Assembly: GCA_019925795.1 (NCBI GenBank)
Contig: CM034315.1
Span: 33,300,446 to 33,364,445, forward strand
DNA from: Dendrobium chrysotoxum
Lineage: Eukaryota > Streptophyta > Magnoliopsida > Asparagales > Orchidaceae
DNA: 64,000 nucleotides
Direction: 5' to 3'
Position 1 is the first letter of the stretch. The number at the start of each line of letters is the position of its first letter. Below, piece after piece: positions 23,606-35,182 of the stretch. The translations under genes were made by a program, and so were the position numbers. A model generated the notes under the pieces. It made no database searches, was not told where the DNA came from, and saw nothing but the letters and a program-made list of their open reading frames with translations.

Positions 23606-24628
23606 ATGTCTGGTGCAAGCAAGCACGGCTGAATGATCGTGGGGAGCTCTTCCTCCTCTCGGCGGTTCAACGACCGCTTTCTCTCCGCTGCCGATGAGAA
23701 AGCATACAATAAATTTAAAGAAGCCAAAATCACCCCATCTCGAATGTTGAATCAAGCCATTTTGAACTTCGAGGTGATGAACCTTTTCGCCTTTACCACT
23801 CTTCAGTTTCTGTTGAATCTAGCATTTCCCTTCCACTCAGAACTACTATTTGAATTTCTTGCAAATCTAAAAGTTGACCTAGAGAACACCACCTTTACTT
23901 CCTATGTCTTGAAACAGCATGTAGTTTTCACTGTCAATGACATAGCTGAACACACTGGGCTATCCACTGAAGGCTCTCCTCCCCAATCTATGCTCAGAAA
24001 TGATTATGATTGGACCTCAGTTAACATGACCCTTAGAAGTGTCCCATCCAATCAACACCTACCCTTTGTCCAAACCCTGAATTAAAATGAACGCATTATC
24101 CAGCATGTTCTTTGCACATCCATCATACACAAAGCTGGAGACCGCATCCATATTACTCCACTGCTTTCTGTGGTCACTTACCTAATTATGTCTGGCACCA
24201 AATTCTATGAAGCCCAAATGAATTTTGATTATATCAATACCCTATCTGCATTCTGATATCCAGGTGCCCGCAGAAAACTAAACCTAGCTTTAGGACATAT
24301 CGTGGACTACATCTTAAATGCTAAGTATCAAATTTATTATCCTCTACCTCCAGATAATCTCCCTATCTTCTATTCAGATGCCTCTTTTTGTATTTTATTC
24401 CATCGGAGGGCCGCTCACGCCGATCCCAATTTTGATGAAGAAGAGGCTGCTACTCCTGCCGACGCACCTCCATCACCACCAATACACCCGCCTGGACCTG
24501 CCTATCCTACCTACCCTCATAATGACATCATTCAATGCCTTGATCGATTGGAGACTAGGCTGGATTCCCATATTGCTCAACAACATCAAGAACATGAAAG
24601 TGATATGAAATGGTTTAGTGACAACTAA
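23606..24628 (+). pseudogene. D ORF3: extra protein with possible plant-transposon-type domain
   Basis: About 340 codons in one frame with three in-frame stops (codon 9, and at 24083 and 24254). N-terminus: Ser/Arg-rich tail (SSSSSRRFNDRF), then AYNKFKEAKITPSRML, two hydrophobic helices (TTLQFLLNLAFPF), LLFEFLANL, FTVNDIAEHTGLS. Middle: GDRIHITPLLSVVTYLIMS. C-terminal: RRKLNLALGHIVDYIL, an acidic Pro-rich linker and DRLETRLDSHIAQQ, likely a short coiled coil. It resembles the putative plant transposon protein family from memory (tentative). The last roughly 25 codons present in B and E are missing because a deletion fused the ORF to the 3' LTR. Function unknown. Confidence 0.7.
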
Positions 24629-26393
24629 TACTTATTGAATTCATATGGACTTCCTTAAGATTACAAATGTTTATCCTTGTATATGAGCACTAACATTTCA
24701 GGTCAGATGCACACTGCTCAAGGTTGTTGGAGACTCAAACTAGGTAGAATAAGATGTTGAAAATCTCGTAATTTTTAATTTCTTTATTTTTTATTTTCTT
24801 GTATCTGCCACAACAGCATGTATGTGAAAGGAGCAACCATGCACACACATAGGGGGAGATTTGTTTTCATGTTTAAATTTTTTTTAAAAAATTATCATAC
24901 TGTACGATTTTAAATTATATTATACAATTATTCATAATACTCAGGCTAATGGCTATTTTCCAGATGATTAGCTTTGTAACAAAATCATACAGTACGATGG
25001 TAATCATACTGTACGATGGTAATCATACTGTATGATGAGGTTCAATTGAAAAACCCTAGCCGTCAGAGTAAGTTTAGTAAGATCATAATTTTGATTTTTT
25101 GAACTATTCGTACTGTACGATCCAGATTATACGGTACGATTAATAGAATACTTACCAAACTTATCTTCCGTAATCAGGAAATAAACTTTGGTTTCTTATT
25201 TAAAGTATATCAAATTATACGATACTATATCATACCGTACGATAGGCAGAGGCGATTTCATTCATCCCTTCGATCGTACAAGACAAAACCAAGGTTTTTT
25301 ATTCTATTTATCCTTGACGATAGCCTAAAATGAACTAATCATACTGTATGAATAGTGTAGTGCTGGACGACAGACAAAGACGAATCTTCTCGTCCCAGGG
25401 ATCATCCCACAGATCGTCCTATACAAACAGTAAAAAATAACATGATCATCCTGTATGATATACAGATCGTACAGTATGATATGTATAAAATCTGAGAACT
25501 ATTCGTCTGTGCTCGTACTAGACGAAGCTGTAATTGAACTGATCGTACTGTACGAACAGAGATGAAAAAGTTGAAATTTTTATGATTTTTTGAAGCCTGA
25601 TTTAAAAAAAAATTTAATTTTTTAATTGAGTGTTGTTGGTTTGTCTTCTTGCTGTGAAAGGCATTGAGAGAGGAAAGGACTCTTGAGGGAGAAGTTTTCT
25701 TCGGAGAGATCCAGGGCTTGTGAGAGGAAGGTAAAGGTGAGCTTGAGCATGAGGGAGAAGGAGTGTGAGGGGATCACACGGTGGCTCCAAGCTAGCTGCA
25801 TGGTTTACTCCTCTTGTGGCTTTGGGGAGTCTTGGGAAAGTTCTCTAGGGAAGAGAGGCTTCAAGATCAACATCGTCAAGGTACTTTGCCTCTCTAGGAG
25901 GGAGAAAAAGGAGAAGGTCCGCTGTCGTCACCAGGAGGGTGACATAGCGTTTGGTATTCCGCCACACCGGGGAAGGTGAAAGTGAATCTTGTAAAGGCTT
26001 CTCTGCCTTGCTGTGGGAGCAAAAGGAGAGTCAACTTTTAGTAGTGCAAATCCCGGAGTGGAGGACTCCGAGGAGTGGATGTAGGTCAAGTGACCGAACC
26101 ACTATAAAAATCTCTGGTGTACTTTTTCCATTTTTATCACACTTTACTTTTCACGCATTTTATTTACTGCTTTTAATTATTTGGTGAAAAGTTTGATTTA
26201 GATCTTATATCGTGGAATTTGCAATTGTGTCACCGATATTGTTATTGTTAACAAACTACTAGCTTCCGTATTCTACTTATTAAATTGTTATTTAAAAAAA
26301 AAAGAGGAAAACACAAAAAATAGAACTCCTGTATAGGTTTAAATTTTTTAAAATACGAATTCACCCCCGCTCTTGGCGAATCTCTGACTTTCA
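24622..26393 (+). repeat. 3' LTR of D, lacking its first ~45 bp
   Basis: It matches the 5' LTR from AACTAATACTTATTGA onward (14483 in the 5' copy) but lacks the LTR start, both purine tracts and the end of ORF3. The deletion junction is at about 24621, where internal GACAACTA meets LTR GAGAACTA. The dyad array is at about 24897-25555. The LTR ends CTGACTTTCA at 26393, followed by the CTTTA target duplication. Confidence 0.9.
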
Positions 26394-26398
26394 CTTTA
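26394..26398. other. Target-site duplication of D (right copy; left copy 14434-14438)
   Basis: CTTTA on both sides of D. Removing D and one copy rejoins TTTGTTG-CTTTA-GCCATAAGAC, the expected RNase H coding sequence of C on the minus strand. The other exact duplications are AAGAC for B (34915-34919, 46383-46387) and AAGGT for G (18284-18288, 19954-19958). Confidence 0.92.
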
Positions 26399-28295
26399 GC
26401 CATAAGACTTGAGTAACATAGCTTCCTATAACAATATATTCCTCCTCAGCGGTGGATAAAACTACCAAATTTTGCTTTTTTACTAGACCAAGAAGCTAAT
26501 GATTGGCTAATAAACTGACAGGTTCTTGATGTACCTTTCCTATCAACCCTACACCCTATAAAGTCAGAATCAAAATATCCTATGAATTCAGAAGAGGTGT
26601 TGTGTTTAGAATATCAGATTCTTAAGTTTTGGATTCCTAGAAGATATCTAAGGATTCTCTTAACAGTTATTAGATGAGATTCTTTTGTATTAGCTTGGAC
26701 TTTAACACAGATACATACACTAAACATTATATCAGGAATACTGAAAGTCAAATAAAGAAGTGATCCATTTATCACTCTTTATGTTTTCTGATCTACTGAC
26801 TTCCCATTTGGGTCCTTATCTAACAGAATGATAGAGCTCATAGGAGTGTTTATTACCCTAGCATTATCCATTTCATATTTATTAAGGATATCCTTAATGT
26901 ATTTAGATTGGCTAAGGAAGGTTCCATCATCTCTCTACTTCACTCTAAATCCACGAAAATAATTTAACTCTCCCATCATACTCATTTCAAACTACTTAAT
27001 CAGTATTTTTAAAAATTCATCACATAGGATTTTATCTAAAGATCCAAATAATATATGATCGACATATATTTGAATAATGAGTAGTTCTTCTCTTACTTTC
27101 TTGATAAATAGGGTGGTGTCTACACTACCCTTAAAAAATTCTCTATCTAAGAGAAATGTGCTTACCTTTCATACCAAGCACTAGGTTCTTATTTTAGTCC
27201 ATATAATACCTTCTTTAACTTGAACACATGATTATAAAATTGTGAATTTTTAAAATATGGGGGTTTTTCAACATACACATCTTCCTTAATTATCCAATTT
27301 AAAAAGGCACTCTTCTATTTGGTATAATTTTAATTTCCTAAAACAGGCAAAAGCTAGTAGCACCCTTATGGCTTTCAGTCTAGCTACAGGAGCAAAGGCT
27401 TCCTCAAAGTCTAGTCCTTCAATTTATTTGTACCCTTTAGCTTGTAATCTGGCCTTATTCTTTACTACTATCCCATAGATATTCATTTTATTCTTGAAAA
27501 CCCACTTTGTTACAATAATACTCTAGTCCTTAGGTCTTTTAACTAGTCCCCATACATCTTTTCTAACAAATTAATTTAGCTCTTCTTGCATCTCGAAGAT
27601 CCAGAATTCATTGGCTAGGGCTTAATCTATGTTGGTGGGTTCTATTATAGAGATAAATATAGAATGACTAACCTCCTTCCTAAGTTCATGCCTCTTTCTA
27701 ACACCTTCAGATGGGTCTCCTAAGATCCATTCTTTAGGATGACTAGATGAGTTTCTCTATTCTCTAGGTAGGGCCACCTGAGGTTCTACTCTTTTTCTTA
27801 AGTTAATGTATTCTACCCCTTGAATGATCCTCTACTTCATCTTCTTCTGGTATAGATTCAGAGGTCCTATTTGATTCATCAAACACCACATGGGTAGATT
27901 CTTTTACTACTAAGGTCCTCTTATTGAAGATTCTATAGTGCTTACCTACAAATGAATAAACTAAGAAGTCTCCTTCATCAGGCATGGTATCATACTTTCC
28001 TAAGGGTGATTTTCCATTGATTAAGATAAAGCATTTACACCTAAAAATGTTTAAGTGATAAAGGTTTGGCATTCTACCCTTAACGAGCTCATAGGGTGTT
28101 TTATTTAATTTGGATCTAACATTCACCCTATTTAAAATATAACAAGCAGTATTCACTACTTCTGCTCAAAAGTACATGGACCTAGCAACCTCTACCAACA
28201 TTTTATTTTTCCTCTCAGCTATTTTATTCTTTTTTTTTTCTGAAGAAAAAGCTATTTTTTCATTAATAGCTAGGAGAAATAAAAAAGGTGAATTA

Positions 28296-28993
28296 CTAAG
28301 TACAAACTACAGATTCCTCCTTCAACAAATCAACAAAGGAAGAAGGAATATTATTCAAAGAAACATCTACCCAACTAAAGGAACTAAAGATAGCAAAGTT
28401 AGCATATAAATCTGCTAACTTATTACAACTCCTATCAACAAAATTAAAAATCACGTAATTAAAATCTTTTACAAAAGAAAGATCTTCTGCTCCATGGCCA
28501 CCTTTCCTCAAAATATTTTCTATTGACTTGATAATGTTGACATTATCACCTTCAATAATAATCCCCTTACATTCCAACATCTGTTCTTTAATAGCACTTT
28601 TAATTGATAACATACTTGAAGCTCCAATTCAGAGACATCCCAATGCACACAAGAGTGACCAAAAGCCAAGAGAAGTCTTCCTTTATGGTCACAGAAAACT
28701 CCACCTATCCCTGCTTTGTAGGAAGGAAAAAGAGCTTCAACCACATTTGATTTGATCCAATCGGGTCGAGGAGGATGCCGAAGATCATCCAACAGCAAAT
28801 GCTGATTAGTATCCAACCGTCCCGAGGAGAAATTAATAAAAGCTGGAGAACCAACAGCATAGCTAATAGATTCCACTGTAATCCTCAACGAAATCTCTTC
28901 CCACCTCCCATGAACTAGCTCATTCCTCTGTTTCCAGGTTAGGTAAACCGCACTAAAAAATAGTTTAACCAATGCTGAGTTTTGATTAGACAA
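28296..28993 (-). pseudogene. LINE ORF2, RNase H domain
   Basis: The C-terminal RNase H-like domain of plant L1 elements. A zf-RVT-like piece with LTWKQRNELVHG comes first, then GIGGVFCDHKGRLLLAFGH, then SELELQ, and IEGDNVNIIKSI, which carries the usual Glu/Asp positions, then DRSCNKLADLYA near the end. Two overlapping frames are needed, so one frameshift lies near 28560-28600. Confidence 0.8.
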
Positions 28994-29255
28994 CTAATAA
29001 CAACTATGAATAAAAGAGTCCCCAAGCTAAACACCAAAGCCCCACTCATTTAAGTGTAGAATAACCTCCTTCAGTTTCTAACATTTGGAGACCACATGAT
29101 CTAAGTCTTCCATTTCATTACAGCCTCTAGGACAAAAGCTGCACTCAAGCAATGTTCTATGAGACAAAAACTGATTGGTAGGAACAGCATTGTGAAACAA
29201 TCTCCACCAAAAAACATTCTACCTGAGGCCATAGCTTAGCCTTCTTCATCCACTC

Positions 29256-30616
29256 CTAATTTTTGAAAACTGGGAACTTATGCTCCACCGCATCTGCCGC
29301 CAAGGAAGCAATTGACCTTCTAGAAATATGATGTAAAAGTTCCAGCTTATCTTCAGATAGTATAGGATTAATCTGAATCTTTACAATCAAAGACACCAGC
29401 TCGTACCCAAAGTATTTACTTAATTGAGAAAGATTCCATCTCCCTTCATATATAAATTTATCCACCGTTAACCCAATGCAATCAGTGGACACCATATATG
29501 TTGGCCACCTATTTAAGCTTTTATCAAGAATCCAGGTATCCATAAGGACATCAATAGCTTATCCATTCACAATATCCCATCTCACAATTGGTTTCAAAAA
29601 CTTCCCACCATTAATAATTAACTTTCAGGCCACATATCCAGATTTTCTCTCATCATCATAGTCCCAAGGAAAGCCATACTTTGGAAAGAAGACCTTATGA
29701 AGTTGAGACTCCTTATCATTAACATACTTCTAAGCAAGTTTAGCCCTCAACGGACCAACTTTGCTAGAGCAAGAGTGCAAATCATGACCTCCACATTTCA
29801 TAGGCCTACACATAATATCCAAACTCACATAATGGATACCAGCACCTCCATTCAACTTATTCCAAAAGAAACATATGCAAAGTTTATTAATTTCATCTAA
29901 ATTCCCTTAGGAATCAGAGAAAGAGAGGAATGAAAGGTTGGATATGATAGCAAAACCTATTTTACAAGGGAGATCCTCCCCACCAAGGAAATTAATTTGC
30001 TGCCCCAAGAGTTCAACATCCTCAACACTTTATCAATGATGAACTAAAAATCTGATTTCAATAGTCTCATCAAGGCCACTTTAACTCTAAGGTAATTGAA
30101 TTCCTTGACTGATTTGAAGCCCATAATTTGAGAAATGGCTTTCTTCCTTCTTATTCTAACAGCTTTTCCAAACAAGAAGCCTTATTTGGATACATTTACC
30201 TTCTTCCCAGTCCAGCCACAAAAATTGTTTAAAATACCCTTAATCTCCTTAACAATCTTTAAATTGGCTTCAGAGAAGATGATAATGTCATCTGCATAAT
30301 GTAAATGAGAAATCATGGGCCCATTTGGACAAATTTGAACACCAATAGATTCATTCCATAAAAAAGCATTAGAAAGTAGCTGAGAACAAAGGATAAACAG
30401 ATAAGGGGACAGTGGACAACCCTGACAAAATCCACTACTAGCATTAATCCAACTGGAGAGGTTCCCATTAATCATCGAAGAGAAGGACAATTTTTGCACC
30501 CATTCCATAATTAATTTAGAAAACATAGAAGGAAATCTGAAATAGACTAAAGCCTTCCTCAAGGTAAGCCACCCCATCGAGTCATACGCTTGCTCCATGT
30601 CAATTTTGTGGAAGAA
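29256..30616 (-). pseudogene. LINE ORF2, reverse transcriptase part
   Basis: A reverse transcriptase remnant of the non-LTR type. It opens at the 5' truncation with KIDMEQAYDSMGW, followed by FSSMINGN, GFCQGCPLSPYLFILC and the active-site motif YADDIIIFSEA near 30280-30310 (read on the minus strand). This order is specific to plant L1 elements. The reading frame stays open from 30598 to 30182. Further left the RT-to-RNase H linker is broken by stops; a readable piece at 29543-29256 contains DTWILDKSLNRWP. No partner ORF1 is nearby. Confidence 0.82.
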
Positions 30617-31525
30617 TATTACATTCTGTTGAGGGGTCCTAGTGGCAAAAAAGTTATGTTCTATCCTTATCTCTTGACAGAAAGATTCAAACCTATCATT
30701 TTCAAATTCTCCAACATTATGAATGGTTAAAATTTCACACCCTAATTTTCTCCAGGTTGAGAAGGTTCTAAATTCCTCAAATGATTCACTCTTTTATGCT
30801 AGGAATCTAACCCAAGTGAATATAGAATAGTCATCTACGATTACAAATCCATATGTCTTCCTTCCTAGGCTAGTTGTACTATATCGTCCAAATAGGTCCA
30901 TATGATGAATTTAAAGTGGCCTAGAGGTATTGATGTCCTTACTTGAATGAAATGAAGACTTAAATTATTTTCTTAGTTGGCAGACATCACATAGGTGGTC
31001 CTTAGTGAAGTTTAACTTATGGATGCCTCTTTTTACATCTTTTTGGTTAATTTTCCTATGAATTATCATGCTTTCATGACATAGTCTCTTATGCCATAGC
31101 CAGGAATCATCAATAATAGTTTTCAAATACAGGGAATAAGACATTTCAATGCAGTTCAATAAAGCATGTAAACATTATTTATTCTTTTTCCTTATAAAAA
31201 TAAGTTTTGTATTTAAGTTAATCATGCGTTTTGTAAAAAAAATATTTATATCAAAACCCTTATCACATAATTGGCTAATGTTAAGTAAATTATGCTTAAG
31301 GCCATCAATTAATAAAACATTTTCAATAATAAACTTGTTAGAATTGCCAACTATACCTAAGCCAAACAATTTTCTAGTGGTGTTGTCTCCCAGTGTTACC
31401 TTGCCTCCTGACCTGGCCTCTAGTGTGATGAACTGGTTCAAATCACCCATCATGTGCCTCGAGCTTCCACTATCTAGGTACCACATGAACTCACTAGGTC
31501 TTTTATGAGAGCACGCATACAAAGT

Positions 31526-33283
31526 CATTTAAATGTTAGATTTGGGAACCCATGTGAGTTTGGGTTTCATCTTACGCATTGATGAATGAGATGTTTGCAT
31601 GCTATGCTATGATGCAAGTAATTTTGGACTCCACACTAGATGTGCCCTATGGTGGATAGTGCAAATGTGGGCTATGTGACCTATCATGCAACACGAATGA
31701 CATCTAACCCTAGGGAATGGATTTACTAGTCTACGCTGGGGGATGTGCCTCCTCGTAGTGGTAAATGGTGCCTGTTATGATGTAGGTTTACACCATTGTG
31801 TTAGTTTGGGTGGTTTTCTATTTTGTTTAAGTGCCAATATTTTTTCTTTTAAGAAGTTATTTGCATTCTCCATATTAGCCACCTCCAATTTCAATGCATG
31901 CTCACTACCATCTATCTCTATTGTATATGCCTCTAATTCTTTGAATGAATTTTCAAATTCAACATGCTTTATTTTTAAGGAATAATATGAAATAGATAAT
32001 TCAATATACTTCTTATTTCATGCATCAAACTCATCAAGTAAACACATGTGACTACTATCCAAGCTTGAATATTCATTTATCAAACAAGTATACTCTTTTT
32101 GCACAGTAGTAAAATCATTATTTAGATTAGCATACGACTTTTTTAGTTTCTTATATGAATCATGAATTTTTTATCAAATAATAAAAAATTCATCTTAGGA
32201 GAGCTGACATACCTCTTCATGATCTGATTGATCAAGATTATCATTCTCCATAAGACATAGGTTTTTCCTCCTCCTCTGCTTCTGGTTCTAATGATTCTAA
32301 GGTGAAGTCGCCCAAAATGCCTTATGTGTCTTATTCTTCCCTTTTTTGAATTTAGCCTTTCCTTCACCCTTATCCTTGAATGGGTGAGTTTTCAGGTTGG
32401 GGCAATCTATTCAGAGATGTCCTTGTTTTATGCATTCAAAATATATTGTGTTAGATGACGCTTTGAAATTTCCTTTATTTTTACCTTTGCTCCACTATTA
32501 ATGATGATACCTTTACTTCCTCTTTAAAAAAAACTTTTGAACTGGCTGGTCATCAACATAATGTCATCATCGTCCTCCACTAAAGAACTATCACTATCTG
32601 AATCATTCACTTTTAAAGCCAATCTTCTCCTACTTCTTATCACCTGCATTGTTTAGTCTTTGACTCATGCATTGCTCGTAGGCAATGAGTGACCTAAGCA
32701 AATTATTAATAGCAGTAAATTTAGCTTCATAAGAACTAGGAAGGAAATGCAAAATCTTATTGACCATTTTAGAATTAGAAAGTTCTCTACCTAGTGCATG
32801 TAAGGATCTCACTATCTGGGTAAATCTAATGTGCATTTCAGATACAATCTCGCTAGGTTTCATGCAAAAAATTTCATAGTCAAGCAGTAAAATATTTATA
32901 CTACAATGTTTAACTTCACTAATTCCCTCATATGTAATGCACAGTCTATCCCATATGTCCTTCCCCGTAGTATAGGTAGATACTCGCATATAATCCTCAA
33001 ATTTTAAAGAACAGAAAAAATAATTTAAACATTTAGCATTTAATTATACGAGTTCAATATTCTCATATTTCCATTCAGTAAAGGGAATATCAATTTTGAC
33101 ACCATTAACTATATGAGATGGAAGTGAATGACCAGTTTGAATCATGTGCTAAATTCTATAGTCAATGAATTGCAAAAATGTAGACATGCAAATTTTTCAG
33201 AAGTTGAATAGGATGTTTTCAAACAAAGGTGGACAGGTTATGGAATAACCCTCCACAATATACTTATTACCAAAATGGGCCAC
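31526..33283 (-). pseudogene. gag: C gag (decayed, start codon lost)
   Basis: The N-terminal segment AHFGNKY then EGYSITCPPLF aligns with the gag start of A, B and D. The expected ATG reads AGTGG at about 33281-33285, apparently by a one-base insertion. It includes KHCSINILLLDYE and NSKMVNKILHFLPSSY, a first knuckle near 32440 (first Cys changed to Tyr), a coiled-coil-type stretch at 32250-31850 and a second knuckle CHSCCMIGHIAHIC near 31690. Stops occur throughout. It lies between the primer site and protease of C. Confidence 0.8.
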
Positions 33284-33325
33284 TAGATCTGTACTTGAAG
33301 ATTTTAAAATCTAAATTTCAAGACC

Positions 33326-33339
33326 CTCTTGGATACCAC
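33326..33339 (-). other. Primer binding site of C (mutated)
   Basis: The minus strand reads TGGTATCCAAGAGG next to the LTR end. The first seven bases match the initiator-Met primer site; the rest is altered. Confidence 0.7.
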
Positions 33340-33340
33340 T

Positions 33341-34919
33341 TGAAAGTTTGAGGGTGTGAGACTTCAATGAACTAGGACGAGGCACACCAAAAAGTGGTGT
33401 GAATTGGTAATTTAAAAATTACTCAACAGAAATATTGATGTAATAATAATTTTTTCATAAAATTATTTTAAAACTAATCCAAAATAAATACTTAAAATCA
33501 TGTGGAAGCAATTGACAATTTAAAATACTTGTTCAAAACATGTAAGTTATTATTTTTGCAAACTATAACCTATTCTAATTATAGTTGATTGCAAATATTA
33601 AAATTCATGCATTATATTAAACTTACAAATAATAGAAAAAAAATTTATAGAAAAGTAAATACGAAAAGGAAAAAGTACACATAAAATTTTTATTGTGGTT
33701 CAGTCAATCTTGATCTACATCCACTCCCCGGAATCCTTCGCTTTGGGTATTGCACTAAACTAAGTGTCTCTTCTTTTTCCCCCACAGTAAGGGGGAGAAG
33801 CCCTTACAGAAATCCCTTCCACCAGCCCTGGAGTGGCAAAGTGTCAGAAGCTATGTCACCCTCCTGGTGATGGTAGTAAACCTTCAATCTTTTCTCTCCC
33901 TATTGAAGGAGGCAGAGAACCTCTATTCCTTTTTTTTTCCTTTTGGAGAAGGTAGAGAATATCATCTCCTTTTTCTCCCTTGTAGAGAAGGCAGAGAACC
34001 TAGAGGACTTGACTTAGAAGCCTCTCTCCCAAGAGAAACTTTGAGGACTCACTAGGTCACAGGAGGAACCAAGGTGTAACAAAGCTTGGAAAACCCATGT
34101 GAACACTCACGCTCAACCTCACCTTCTTCTTCCTCTCTCACCCAATAGCTCTCAAGAAATCTTCTCTCTTAGAGTACCTTCAACACCCAACTTCTCCTCT
34201 CCCTTTTTTAAAGAGATTATAAAAATATTTCTTAATTATTGATATTCAAAAAACCCTAAATATTCAACTTGGCCATCTCTATTCATATAGTATGATCTGT
34301 ATTTATACAGTATGAATAGTTTGAAAACTAGACACGTTAAGTACGTTGCAAATAGTCATTTAAATGAACTGTTTAAATTTTGTAAATACATTATACAATA
34401 TAATAGTGAGGTCATCTAGTACAATCTATTTATTTCCTCTATATTCGTACAGGATGATTTCTGGGATAATTGAAAATTGGCTCTATCAATTGTCCTATAC
34501 TATTCACATCGTACAGTATAATCAGTCAATTTTCAGTAGGTTATCTAGTATGATGTAAATATCATACAGTATAATTTTTTAAAAAATCATAATTTTTTTT
34601 GATACGATCTTTGGGATGACCAAATTTTATCTCTGCCAAATATATGATATGATCAAGATTGTATTGTATAATTTGCTATCATTAATTAAATCATGATTTG
34701 ATTGATTAATTATGGAGAATAATTCAAGTAAGATTTCAAAATATAGTACAGAAAGATTTGGATCATATAGTATGATTAGTTCAAAAAAAAATTTAAAATT
34801 TCTTACTTTATTTATCTAACGGTTAGGGTTTGTAGATTGAAACAAATCATACAGTATGACAGGCATCATACATTACAATCAGTTCATTAAAATTATTGAT
34901 TTAATTAGCCATTAAAGAC
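33341..34919 (-). repeat. 5' LTR of C, internal-side part (cut by element B)
   Basis: This matches 10010 onward of the 3' LTR. It starts (plus orientation) TGAAAGTTTGAGGG next to the primer site and runs to 34919, where B was inserted. The rest of the LTR is at 46388-46732. It includes the TTTTATTGTGGTTCAGTCAA block near 33690, units with GGCAGAGAACC (33910-34000) and dyad motifs with CATACAGTATGAC (34250-34880). Confidence 0.88.
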
Positions 34920-35182
34920 TATTGCAAATCAGGATTTAAGGATTATAATTTTGATGATAACAAATATTTCTATGTTCTATTTTGATTGGCTAACATTTCA
35001 GGTACAAAATATAAAATATAATTCAAGCCAACTCAAGATTAGGTCCGCGTGTGTTTAAATGTAATTTTTCCCTTTCTGGAGTCAAATGTAATGTAATTGA
35101 TTCCCTAACTAAGTAACCTTGCACGCACGCACTCAGGGGGAGATTTTTTGTGAGTTAGAGTTTCTATTTTATTTTTGATTAC

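Larger units (their letters stand above)
14439..26393 (+). mobile_element. Element D: Ty1/copia retrotransposon (plus strand), inserted in C
   Basis: D has a complete 5' LTR (14439-16279), primer site, gag, pol, dyad array, ORF3 and a 3' LTR missing its first bases. The flanks give a perfect 5-bp target duplication, CTTTA at 14434-14438 and 26394-26398, inside the RNase H of C. LTR identity is about 95% by eye over some 400 bp (15540-15930 against 25660-26050), so D is much younger than F. It contains the solo LTR G. Gag and most of pol keep one reading frame from 16340 to 22054, broken only by in-frame stops apart from G and a slip near 20036. Confidence 0.93.
28231..30616 (-). mobile_element. 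5'-truncated LINE (L1-type) in the C integrase
   Basis: A non-LTR retrotransposon. A poly-A tail shows as T-rich sequence at 28229-28239 (minus strand orientation). The flanks TATTTTATTCT (28220-28230) and TATTACATTCT (30617-30627) form an 11-bp target duplication with two differences. The coding content is the end of ORF2 only: RT from IDMEQAYDSMGW onward, a zinc-binding-type linker, and RNase H. The first two thirds of ORF2 and all of ORF1 are missing, as usual for target-primed insertion. Confidence 0.88.
26394..31525 (-). pseudogene. pol: C pol: RNase H, RT, integrase, protease (interrupted by a LINE)
   Basis: Read leftward from 31525: protease with WYLDSGSSRHMMGD near 31475 and GDNTTRKLFG near 31380; LWHKRLCHESM near 31100; integrase from about 30900, split between 30628 and 28220 by a LINE at the PQQN segment; integrase C-terminal part with NTACYILNRVNVRSKLNKTPY near 28130; RT about 27650-26950; RNase H 26850-26399, continuing at 14438. 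The RT active site reads YVDH instead of YVDD (complement of about 27050-27067), which would remove a metal-binding Asp. Many stops and frameshifts. Confidence 0.85.

Noticed and set aside
30600..30628. A functional fusion of LINE RT with copia integrase
   Set aside because: The junction is an ordinary 5'-truncated LINE insertion with a target duplication; frames are not joined.
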